Shown one piece after another: positions 1 through 5,037 of a stretch of 6,633 nucleotides of DNA (positions are counted from its first letter, which is position 1; each line of letters begins with the position of its first letter). This DNA is from an uncultured Oscillospiraceae bacterium (GTDB lineage: Bacteria > Bacillota > Clostridia > Oscillospirales > Acutalibacteraceae): NCBI GenBank assembly GCA_900552985.1, contig USBP01000081.1:1-6633 (forward strand). Reading direction: 5' to 3'. The notes under the pieces are model-generated. The model had not been told where the DNA came from and did not search any database. It saw only the letters and a program-made list of their open reading frames with translations. The position numbers were made by a program, and so were the translations under genes.

Positions 1-41
1 GGGCCCCCGCGGCCTGAGCCTCCTGTCAGCCGCCAAGGGAA

Positions 42-764
42 TCAACGGGAGGGCTTCACAGCATGGAGCAGCGTCGCTCCGCAGATGCTGTCAACCGCCT
101 CCACCTGCGAAAACCCCGCACGACGCAGCAGTGCCGTTTCATGCTCCAGCGTCAGCGGGATGTCAAAATGCGCAAACTTGCCCTCCGGCAAATCCGACTG
201 GCCACGCTTGCGTTCGTATTCCCGCCGGAGGAGCGTTTCCTCCTCCTCACAGCAGGCAATGTAGTCACACTCCAAATACACGCCGCCCGGCTTGAGCGCC
301 CGGCAGAGCTTCTCAAACAACCCCTGCTTTGCTTCGGGATAAAAGTGGTGCAAGCTTTCAAAAGACACAGCTGCGTCATATTCCTCCGCGCCGAGCTCCG
401 CTTGAAAGTAATCCTCGCAGCGCAGCGTCAATCGTTTCTCGGGATGCTTTCTGCGCAAAGCCGCCAGCATGGCCCCGCTCAGGTCAATCCCGGTCACCTC
501 CAAGGCGGGCAGCCGCTCAAAAATCTGATCCAGCTCCAGCCCTGTGCCGCAGCCCAAATCCAACAGGCGGCGGCAGCTGCCGGGCACAGCCTGCGCCAAG
601 CGGCGGTAAGCCTCGCCCCAACACGCCATGTGCGCCTCATACCCTGCGATGCGCGCAGTAAAAAAGTGATCCATCTCCTCCAGCGGGATGTCGCGTGCCT
701 CGCACAGCCATTTTTTTAAATCAGATAAATAAGCCGGGAGATTCTCCCGGATGACCAAAGGCAT
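42..764 (-). CDS. Class I SAM-dependent methyltransferase (240 aa)
   Basis: Predicted cytoplasmic methyltransferase that transfers a methyl group from S-adenosylmethionine to an unknown acceptor. The Rossmann-fold motif I LLDLGCGTG lies at residues 67-75. The acidic motif II GIDLS is at 92-96, with the aspartate expected to bind the ribose. A motif IV-like segment, SFESLHHF, is at about 134-141, and the post-strand motif LKPGGVYLE at about 157-165. The first 60 residues form a helical N-terminal cap. The length is normal for a complete stand-alone enzyme. The ATG start is preceded by AAGGAGA about ten bases upstream. It sits 30 bases after the MBL hydrolase stop on the same strand, so the two are probably co-transcribed from the promoter at 1622-1650. 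The substrate cannot be read from the sequence; small-molecule methylation is a guess. Confidence 0.93.
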   Translation of the reverse strand: MPLVIRENLPAYLSDLKKWLCEARDIPLEEMDHFFTARIAGYEAHMACWGEAYRRLAQAVPGSCRRLLDLGCGTGLELDQIFERLPALEVTGIDLSGAMLAALRRKHPEKRLTLRCEDYFQAELGAEEYDAAVSFESLHHFYPEAKQGLFEKLCRALKPGGVYLECDYIACCEEEETLLRREYERKRGQSDLPEGKFAHFDIPLTLEHETALLRRAGFSQVEAVDSICGATLLHAVKPSR

Positions 765-794
765 GCCAATTTCGTCTCCTTATCATGTGATGAT

Positions 795-1589
795 TCAATC
801 CCACAGCTTATCCGCGCGGTAGACGGCAAACAGTCCATCCTGCCGGCTGATCACCGGCTGCGGGAGGCATGCATTGCGCCCGGGCGATTGCCGGAGCGCT
901 GCCTCCATATGGCGCAGCTGCGCCCACGCCGATTCGCGGGTTAGGCTGCAAAAGCCATGCCCGTGATACATGACAGCGCCGACCTGCTCCGCAAGGGATA
1001 AAACCCGCCGCGCGCTGCGCAGCCAGGTCTCCAGCGTAGAGCAGTTCGGCAGGCACAGCAGCAGCACCGGGTTGAGGTTATCCCCGGTAAAGAGCAGCCC
1101 ATCCTCCTCGTCCAGCAGGCAGACGGAACCCATCGTGTGCCCCGGCATGTGGAACACGCGCACATTCTTACCACCCAGGCGGAACACCTGCCCCTCCTGC
1201 ATAGGCAACACATCCGTGCGGTATAATCCGCTTTGGATATCCCGCCGCGTGACGCCATAGGGCGCCGCCTGACGCTGCAGGGCAAAAAACGCCCTCCGGT
1301 AGGGCACATTTACCTGATTCACCATCGCCACATCCTGTGTGTGGACATAGATACGCGGGAACTGCCCGCGCCCACCGATGTGATCCACATGGCCGTGCGT
1401 TGCGGTCACATCAACCGGCCTCCCCTCCGCCAGCCTTCGGACGGCCGTGCGGAGATCGCCCAAGCCCGTGCCTGTGTCGATCAGCAGGGCGCGCTCCTCG
1501 CCCACCAGCAGGTAGCAATCCGCCACATCAAATTCATTGAGCATATAAACCCGGGGGGCAATCTCCCGGTAAGGGTATTCCGCCGTCAT
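795..1589 (-). CDS. MBL-fold metallo-hydrolase (264 aa)
   Basis: Metallo-beta-lactamase-fold hydrolase of the glyoxalase II-like/YcbL-like superfamily, probably a cytoplasmic dinuclear metal enzyme. The metal-binding motif THGHVDH is at residues 64-70 (HxHxDH). Further expected ligands are His151 in GHTMGS, Asp170 in FTGD and His211 in YHGHG, so the full ligand set is present. The strand before the motif, LLIDTGTG, is also typical. There is no signal peptide. The ATG is preceded by GGGAGGAG on the minus strand with suitable spacing. It is the first gene of a two-gene unit with the methyltransferase and is transcribed divergently from the GntR/ABC operon. Family membership is secure. The substrate (thioester, lactone, phosphoester or other) is not, because the family is catalytically diverse. 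Confidence 0.94.
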   Translation of the reverse strand: MTAEYPYREIAPRVYMLNEFDVADCYLLVGEERALLIDTGTGLGDLRTAVRRLAEGRPVDVTATHGHVDHIGGRGQFPRIYVHTQDVAMVNQVNVPYRRAFFALQRQAAPYGVTRRDIQSGLYRTDVLPMQEGQVFRLGGKNVRVFHMPGHTMGSVCLLDEEDGLLFTGDNLNPVLLLCLPNCSTLETWLRSARRVLSLAEQVGAVMYHGHGFCSLTRESAWAQLRHMEAALRQSPGRNACLPQPVISRQDGLFAVYRADKLWD

Positions 1590-1621
1590 CCGTCTCTCCT
1601 CCCACCGTTCATCTGATTCCT

Positions 1622-1650
1622 ATTTTATAAAACTGGTTGAAAGATGTCAA
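1622..1650 (-). promoter_or_regulatory. Sigma-A-type promoter for the MBL/methyltransferase unit
   Basis: Read on the minus strand, a perfect -35 TTGACA (1650-1645) is followed after 17 bases by TAAAAT (1627-1622), five of six matches to the -10 consensus. It lies 33 bases before the MBL start codon, upstream of its GGGAGGAG site. No clear operator-like dyad overlaps it, so expression may be constitutive. Confidence 0.8.
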
Positions 1651-1718
1651 TTCCGAAAGCAGCTCCAAGAAAAGAGAGCAAACTCTTAGATAATACAATC
1701 CTTGAATAAAACTCCCTC

Positions 1719-1746
1719 TTGACATTTGAAGCATATTGTATATACT
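1719..1746 (+). promoter_or_regulatory. Promoter of the GntR/ABC operon
   Basis: A perfect -35 TTGACA (1719-1724) is followed after 16 bases by TATACT (1741-1746), five of six matches to the -10 consensus. The predicted start of transcription is near 1753, leaving a leader of about 32 bases. The -10 box lies inside the palindrome at 1731-1763, so repressor binding there would block RNA polymerase. Confidence 0.85.
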
Positions 1747-1763
1747 TAATATATACAATATGC
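1731..1763. promoter_or_regulatory. Perfect palindromic operator, probable site of the YtrA-like repressor
   Basis: The left arm GCATATTGTATATA (1731-1744) and right arm TATATACAATATGC (1750-1763) are exact reverse complements separated by CTTAA. The dyad covers the -10 box and the predicted transcription start and ends just before the ribosome binding site of the GntR-family gene. YtrA-subfamily regulators typically repress their own operons from such dyads, so autoregulation is the natural reading. Binding itself is inferred. Confidence 0.85.
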
Positions 1764-1766
1764 ATT

Positions 1767-1771
1767 GGAGG
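1767..1771 (+). promoter_or_regulatory. Ribosome binding site deciding the TTG start of the GntR-family gene
   Basis: GGAGG lies 13 bases before TTG 1785 (11 if the following TG is counted as part of the site). No in-frame ATG or GTG occurs between it and the conserved start of the protein. The GTG at 1771 is out of frame. Confidence 0.7.
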
Positions 1772-1784
1772 TGAACCACACGCC

Positions 1785-2195
1785 TTGGATATTCTCATCA
1801 GCAATGCGAGCGGGAAACCGATCTACGACCAGATCGCCTCTCAGATCAAGGAGCTGATTATCAGCGGCAGGCTCGCGCAGGGCGATCCTCTCCCCTCCAT
1901 GCGGCTGCTCGCACAGGAGCTGCGCATCAGCGTAATCACCACAAAACGCGCCTACGAGGAGCTGGAGCGCGACGGCTTTATTGAGAGCTTCCCCGGCAAA
2001 GGCAGCTTTGTTGCGCGGAGAAATATGGAGTTTATCCGTGAGGAACAGCTTAAAAAGGTGGAATCGTATCTACAGCAGGCCGTCGAACTGGCCCGTGAAA
2101 GCGGGGTTTCTCTGGAGGAACTGCTTGATCTCCTGCGCCTGCAATATGGAGGAGACAGCGCAATTTTTTCAAATAGAAAGGAAGGGGAACTGTGA
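1785..2195 (+). CDS. GntR-family (YtrA subfamily) transcriptional regulator (136 aa)
   Basis: Short GntR-type DNA-binding repressor of the YtrA subfamily. A winged helix-turn-helix spans about residues 9-77, with the typical YDQIASQIKELIISG opening helix, GDPLPSMRLLAQEL, a recognition region around SVITTKRAYEELERDG, and the wing GKGSFVA. A short helical tail of about 50 residues for dimerisation follows, with no room for a large ligand domain. The start is taken at TTG 1785, after GGAGG. This gives the usual YtrA length; the longer frame would begin in the promoter's -35 box and place the operator inside the coding sequence. The stop overlaps the ATPase start (TGATG), indicating translational coupling. 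Characterised relatives such as B. subtilis YtrA repress ABC operons induced by cell-wall-active antibiotics. The actual inducer here is unknown. Confidence 0.9.
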   Translation: MDILISNASGKPIYDQIASQIKELIISGRLAQGDPLPSMRLLAQELRISVITTKRAYEELERDGFIESFPGKGSFVARRNMEFIREEQLKKVESYLQQAVELARESGVSLEELLDLLRLQYGGDSAIFSNRKEGEL

Positions 2196-3065
2196 TGAAG
2201 GAAAGCATTCGAGTGACAAACCTCTGCAAGGATTACGGCACTTTTCAGCTGGACAATGTCAGCTTCACGCTGCCGCAGGGCTGTATCATGGGCCTGATTG
2301 GGGAAAACGGCGCGGGTAAGAGCACAACGCTCCGGCTGATCCTCAACCTGATCCGCAAGGATAGCGGCAAGGTCACGATCTTCGGCCTGGACGCGGAAAA
2401 GGAGGCACTGAAAATCAAGCAGCAAATTGGCGTGGTATTTGATGAAAACTTTTTTCATGATGTGCTGCGCGCGAAGGATCTGCCCGCCATCCTGCGCCCG
2501 GTCTATCTCAATTGGGATGACCGGCTATACGATTCCCTTTGCAGCCGCTTCCATCTACCGTGTGAAAAAAAATTCAAGGAATATTCCCGTGGGATGAAAA
2601 TGAAGCTCTCCATTGCAGCGGCCCTGGCGCACCACCCGCGCCTGTTGATTCTGGATGAAGCGACCAGCGGGCTCGACCCCGTTGTGCGTAATGAAATTCT
2701 CGACCTGTTTCGAGGAGTTTCTGAAGTTCATTCAGGATGAGCGTAATTCCATTCTGCTCTCTTCTCATATCACCAGCGATCTGGAGCGGATTGCGGATTA
2801 TATCACCTTCATCCATCAGGGCAAAATTTTTGCCAGCGAGCCCAAGGATGACCTGCTGCTCTCCCACAGGATCCTGCGCTGCGGGGCGGAGCGCTTCGCC
2901 TCCATTGACCGCAGCAGGATCGTTGGTTTCCGCAAAAGCGGAGTGGGCGTAGAGGCGCTGGTAAAAGTGGAGCCCTCGCAGCCGCATGCCTATGAGGGCT
3001 GTGTGCTTGACCCGGCCACGCTCGAAGATATCATGCTGTTTTCCATTAAGGGGGATGCACAATGA
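2195..3065 (+). pseudogene. YtrB-like ABC transporter ATP-binding protein, interrupted by a +1 frameshift
   Basis: Nucleotide-binding subunit that would energise the permease encoded next. Numbered from GTG 2192, Walker A GENGAGKST is at residues 37-45. The degenerate signature YSRGM is at 131-135, Walker B LLILDE at 151-156 and the D-loop SGLDP at 159-163. The usual Q-loop glutamine region reads VVFDEN, typical of YtrB-like ATPases. The frame then breaks: after TTT 2708-2710 an extra C (2711) leads frame 0 to a TGA at 2738-2740. Skipping that C restores EEFLKFIQDERN, the H-loop SSHIT (His192) and a normal C-terminal domain ending at 3065, 290 residues in all. ATG 2195 is the preferred start, seven bases after GGAAGGGG; GTG 2192 is an alternative. 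Unshifted product would lack the H-loop and is unlikely to be active. It may be a true lesion, a sequence error, or recoding. Confidence 0.88.
2708..2713 (+). other. Frameshift site (TTT CGA) within the YtrB-like ATPase
   Basis: The frame-0 codons are TTT then CGA. A one-base forward slip re-pairs the phenylalanine tRNA on TTC and continues with GAG GAG TTT, matching the expected protein. UUU followed by a CGN arginine codon is the arrangement used for +1 shifting in influenza PA-X expression. No SD-like stimulator lies immediately upstream; GAGGAG lies just downstream. The position of the break is directly seen; recoding is speculative. Confidence 0.75.
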
Positions 3066-3691
3066 AAGGCTTATTGAGGAAGGATTTTTTGCTGCTGCGC
3101 GCCTACGGCCGGTCTCTTTTGTTACTGCTGGTGCTGTTTTTAGGCATCGGCGTCACATCCGGCACAAACATAATCGTAGGCATTGTGATGATCGAATCCA
3201 TCATGCTATCGGTCAGCACCTTCTCCTATGACGACATGGCAAAGTGGAACGCCTACATGCTCTCCATGCCCGTCTCCCGCAAAACCGCAGTGCGGGAAAA
3301 ATATGTGTTTGCCCTGCTCTTGGGCCTGATCGGGATCGTTCTGTCGCTGCTGGCGGGCCTGCTGGCGGGTGCGATCCGGGGCAATATTGATTGGAGGGAG
3401 CTTGGATGGACGGTCGGCGCCTGCCTGACGATCGCCTTCCTGTATCTCTCCATCATGATGCCTCTGGCCTTCCGTTATGGCGCGGAAAAAATGCGCATCT
3501 TGCTGCTCGCCGTTTTTTTCGTGCTGTTTTTTATCCTGTTTGGCGGCTACGTGCTGCTCAGCAAAAGCGCACCGGGCGCGCTGGCGTCGCTTATGCGGCT
3601 CTGGCCTATATTCCCGGTGTTGATGGTGGCATCGCTTTCTATTTCCTACGTGATTTCCCAACGGATTTTTGAAAAGAAGGAAATCTTCTGA
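3062..3691 (+). CDS. ABC-2 type transporter permease (209 aa)
   Basis: Membrane subunit of the YtrB-like transporter. About six hydrophobic segments are visible, near residues 18-33, 37-52, 81-104, 115-137, 145-166 and 180-200. The cytoplasmic start MKGLLRKDF and the loop DDMAKWNAYMLSMPVSRKTAVREKY (in two parts, DDMAKW at 57-62 and LSMPVSRK at 67-74) are characteristic of the small ABC-2 permease family that pairs with YtrB-like ATPases. The ATG overlaps the ATPase stop as ATGA and follows AGGGGG by seven bases. Because that overlapping stop is in the shifted frame, coupled translation depends on ribosomes having changed frame upstream; otherwise this gene must initiate independently. The substrate is unknown. 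Relatives are linked to cell-envelope stress and bacitracin- or lantibiotic-type challenge. Confidence 0.9.
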   Translation: MKGLLRKDFLLLRAYGRSLLLLLVLFLGIGVTSGTNIIVGIVMIESIMLSVSTFSYDDMAKWNAYMLSMPVSRKTAVREKYVFALLLGLIGIVLSLLAGLLAGAIRGNIDWRELGWTVGACLTIAFLYLSIMMPLAFRYGAEKMRILLLAVFFVLFFILFGGYVLLSKSAPGALASLMRLWPIFPVLMVASLSISYVISQRIFEKKEIF

Positions 3692-3708
3692 ATGTAAAAA
3701 TGAACAGA

Positions 3709-3728
3709 CAAAACGGGCGCCCGTTTTG
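3709..3728. terminator. Palindromic terminator candidate after the GntR/ABC operon
   Basis: CAAAACGGGC (3709-3718) and GCCCGTTTTG (3719-3728) are exact reverse complements. Read as RNA this gives a GC-rich stem capped by a GCGC loop, with A and T runs at its base, 18 bases after the permease stop. The T run is only four bases long and lies within the stem, so it is a moderate terminator, possibly working in both directions. Confidence 0.65.
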
Positions 3729-3986
3729 CAAAATGAGGGAAAAAAGGAGAGAAAAAATGAAAAAGTAGAAAATATAGGAACCCTCTTTCGAGGGGATCGT
3801 AAGCCATTCTGTCCTTTCGCTTAACTTGATTTTAGTATATCCGTAAAATGTTACGATCTTGTGTTCAAAAAGAAAAGAATATGCAAAAAGCCAGTGACAA
3901 AAATATGAAGCTGGTTTTAAAAACGCACATTCATTTAGAGTTAAATATTTCATTGTTGCATTTTGAGTAAATATTTAGTTTTACTA
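3729..3986. other. AT-rich intergenic stretch with several inverted repeats, no convincing gene
   Basis: No protein gene is supported here. It holds a three-codon ORF with a good SD (AAGGAGAG 3744-3751, ATG 3757, then AAA AAG TAG), which may be the remnant of a lost gene start. It also holds a small hairpin at 3781-3794 and an 8-base dyad GATCGTAA (3795-3802)/TTACGATC (3851-3858). An imperfect stem (3887-3894 with 3911-3918) is followed by only a short TTAAAA tract. Base composition changes sharply from the GC-rich permease gene. Confidence 0.6.
3781..3858 (-). ncRNA. Possible structured RNA element (low confidence)
   Basis: On the minus strand, GATCGTAA (3858-3851) pairs perfectly with TTACGATC (3802-3795). 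The enclosed region contains a second hairpin, ATTTTA (3849-3844) with TAAAAT (3834-3829). The outer stem is followed at once by CCCTC-GAAA-GAGGG (3794-3781), a stem with a GNRA tetraloop. The arrangement of a closed stem, an inner hairpin and an adjacent tetraloop hairpin suggests an RNA, but the stems are short and AT-rich sequence forms dyads by chance. No known family is recognised. Confidence 0.22.
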
Positions 3987-4015
3987 TTGACATTATTTAA
4001 TTTGTATAATATTAT
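3987..4015 (+). promoter_or_regulatory. Promoter of the secreted-protein gene
   Basis: A perfect -35 TTGACA (3987-3992) is followed after 17 bases by TATTAT (4010-4015), five of six -10 matches. A consensus TATAAT also occurs at 4005-4010 but would leave only 12 bases of spacing. The predicted transcription start near 4022 coincides with the left edge of the palindrome at 4021-4049. An extended -10-like TGCTATAAT at 4057-4065 is a possible second promoter without a clear -35. Confidence 0.7.
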
Positions 4016-4020
4016 ATATG

Positions 4021-4049
4021 TGTAATATAATATTATATATTATATTACA
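4021..4049. repeat. Perfect inverted repeat at the predicted transcription start
   Basis: TGTAATATAATAT (4021-4033) and ATATTATATTACA (4037-4049) are exact reverse complements separated by TAT. The position, just after the -10 box, suits an operator. Alternatively, because transcription should begin at about 4022, the mRNA would carry a hairpin at its extreme 5' end, a known way to stabilise transcripts. It differs in sequence from the operator at 1731-1763, so a different regulator is implied if it is one. Confidence 0.6.
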
Positions 4050-4065
4050 TTTAATTTGCTATAAT

Positions 4066-4091
4066 AGGAGGAGATTCCAATGTTTTATTAA
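4066..4091 (+). other. Three-codon leader ORF with a near-perfect SD
   Basis: AGGAGGAG (4066-4073) is followed six bases later by ATG TTT TAT TAA (4080-4091), encoding Met-Phe-Tyr. This SD is stronger than that of the real gene starting at 4130. It could be a leader peptide, a ribosome-loading site, or debris from an earlier gene start. Nothing in the sequence decides between these. Confidence 0.4.
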
Positions 4092-4129
4092 AATAGAAAA
4101 TAAAAATTTACTAAGAGGTGAATATAAAC

Positions 4130-4870
4130 ATGAAAAAAAACGTGTGGAAATTAACAGCAATTATTTTAATGTTATCCGTTTTTCTTTCTTATACTGGTAC
4201 TGGAGTCGCCTTATCTGTAGTGAAGGAATACCAGTATCATATAAATGCTAATGGAGAATCTTACGGATACGGGGTCCAAGCTGAGGTTATAGGCTATGAG
4301 CCCGATTTGATTGCAGCCACCGGAATAGATGGAACTGATGGGTATGTACGTCGTTCTGATTTGGAAGGTCCTCTTCCTTCTTCCCCCGGGGAGGCTCTTG
4401 CAATGCAATCAAGTGAAGGGCGTTACATTCCTCTTTATAAAAGTGATGGAGAAACTTCTATAGGTGAATTCTACATTTCTCCACCTGTTATAAGCACATC
4501 TCAACTAACGCGAGGAACCAACACAGAAGGAGCCATCGGTTTAATCGAAACAGATATCTGCACCTATCGTAATCAAAATACTGGTAGCGGAGACGGAAAC
4601 CGCGCCTATGCAAGTACCCGAATATGGACACCATATAATGTTGGTGGCGGATATATGGCAGCTAAAGCCAGAATATATGGTGCCGGAGATAAAAAACTTA
4701 AAGCGGAATCTGATTGGGCCTATAATACGGCTGATTCCTCTTCTGTCACTGCCATGACCAGTCATTGGACACTTTATGGTACGTATTATTCACACGGATT
4801 AACAATGGAATGGACGGGTAGCGGATATTGGACCCATAATACTTTTGCAACACCAAATTTTACTGTATAG
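4130..4870 (+). CDS. Secreted protein of unknown function (246 aa)
   Basis: Predicted exported protein. The N-terminus MKKNVWK plus a hydrophobic stretch at about residues 8-28 is a Sec signal peptide, with cleavage likely near residues 27-30. There is no lipobox and only one cysteine (Cys144). A first module at about 52-116 contains GYVRRSDLEG, PSSPGEALAMQ and IPLYKSDGETSIGEF. This pattern (GYV..DL, P.EAL, IPLY..DG..IGEF) recalls a short module seen in secreted proteins of Gram-positive bacteria. The C-terminal part (about 135-246) is rich in Tyr, Trp, Gly, Ser and Thr, probably beta-structured, ending GTYYSHGLTMEWTGSGYWTH and a short tail. ATG 4130 follows AAGAGGTG by nine bases; GTG 4118 lies within that site and is rejected. 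The gene is much more AT-rich than its neighbours, suggesting transfer. No catalytic motif is recognised; an antimicrobial or surface role is possible but unproven. Confidence 0.88.
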   Translation: MKKNVWKLTAIILMLSVFLSYTGTGVALSVVKEYQYHINANGESYGYGVQAEVIGYEPDLIAATGIDGTDGYVRRSDLEGPLPSSPGEALAMQSSEGRYIPLYKSDGETSIGEFYISPPVISTSQLTRGTNTEGAIGLIETDICTYRNQNTGSGDGNRAYASTRIWTPYNVGGGYMAAKARIYGAGDKKLKAESDWAYNTADSSSVTAMTSHWTLYGTYYSHGLTMEWTGSGYWTHNTFATPNFTV

Positions 4871-4909
4871 ATCATTTTTAACGACATTAGCTAATCCATA
4901 AACTTGGCG

Positions 4910-4965
4910 AGGGTGAAATATACAAAATTGTGAACTAGTATATTTCACCCTTTCTTTATTTTTTT
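4910..4965 (+). terminator. Intrinsic terminator after the secreted-protein gene
   Basis: AGGGTGAAATATAC (4910-4923) and GTATATTTCACCCT (4938-4951) form a perfect 14-base-pair stem with a 14-base loop, followed by a T-rich tract to 4965. It lies 39 bases after the stop codon. This is the strongest terminator in the window and argues that the downstream ABC genes are transcribed mainly from their own promoter. Confidence 0.88.
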
Positions 4966-4987
4966 GTAATCTATATGTAATATTTAC

Positions 4988-5016
4988 TTTATATGGTATT
5001 AATTAGATGTTATAAT
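4988..5016 (+). promoter_or_regulatory. Candidate promoter of the second ABC transporter
   Basis: A perfect -10 TATAAT (5011-5016) has a weak -35, TTTATA (4988-4993, four of six), 17 bases upstream. Transcription would start near 5023, almost at the GGGAGAG ribosome binding site (5024-5030), giving a very short leader. TATATG occurs twice, 18 bases apart (4972 and 4990), which might be a regulator site but could be chance in this AT-rich stretch. Confidence 0.5.
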
Positions 5017-5037
5017 AAAGTGTGGGAGAGATTCTAT

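Noticed and set aside
1..41. Possible gene start or end at the left edge, with AGGAGG on the minus strand
   Set aside because: No start codon follows the SD-like sequence within the window and no coding frame can be supported in 41 bases.
63..719. Long open frame on the plus strand opposite the methyltransferase
   Set aside because: The opposite strand encodes a clear SAM methyltransferase with all motifs; the plus-strand translation has no recognisable domain and is a product of high-GC codon bias.
1233..1616. Plus-strand open frame opposite the MBL hydrolase
   Set aside because: It mirrors the metal-binding gene and runs into the divergent promoter region; the translation shows no family features.
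2574..3062. Minus-strand open frame opposite the second half of the ATPase
   Set aside because: The plus strand here carries the H-loop and C-terminal domain of the ATPase in the restored frame; the antisense frame has no motif.
3887..3918. Stem AAAGCCAG-type with CTGGTTTT as a terminator
   Set aside because: Eight pairs including a G-T wobble, a 16-base loop and only a short T run; no gene immediately upstream needs it.
3639..3953. 104-codon minus-strand frame overlapping the permease end and the AT-rich spacer
   Set aside because: Its C-terminal third is antisense to the permease and it spans the terminator palindrome. The middle part (around KLSERTEWLTIPSKEGS) looked gene-like, but I could not match it to any family.
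4018..4251. 77-codon plus-strand frame at the start of the secreted gene
   Set aside because: It starts in the AT-rich palindrome region, lacks a ribosome site and overlaps the secreted protein's signal peptide in another frame.
4130..4870. Lactococcin 972-type bacteriocin
   Set aside because: The combination of a secreted protein and an ABC pair is suggestive, but this protein is far longer than that family and I cannot align its C-terminal domain to it.
4993..5037. Upstream GTG start for the second ABC ATPase
   Set aside because: It would add 15 residues encoded by the promoter region including TATAAT; ATG 5038 has a well-placed GGGAGAG and matches family N-termini.
3692..5037. Insertion sequence, CRISPR array or tRNA in the AT-rich island
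   Set aside because: No transposase, no spaced direct repeats and no tRNA-like cloverleaf could be found by eye.
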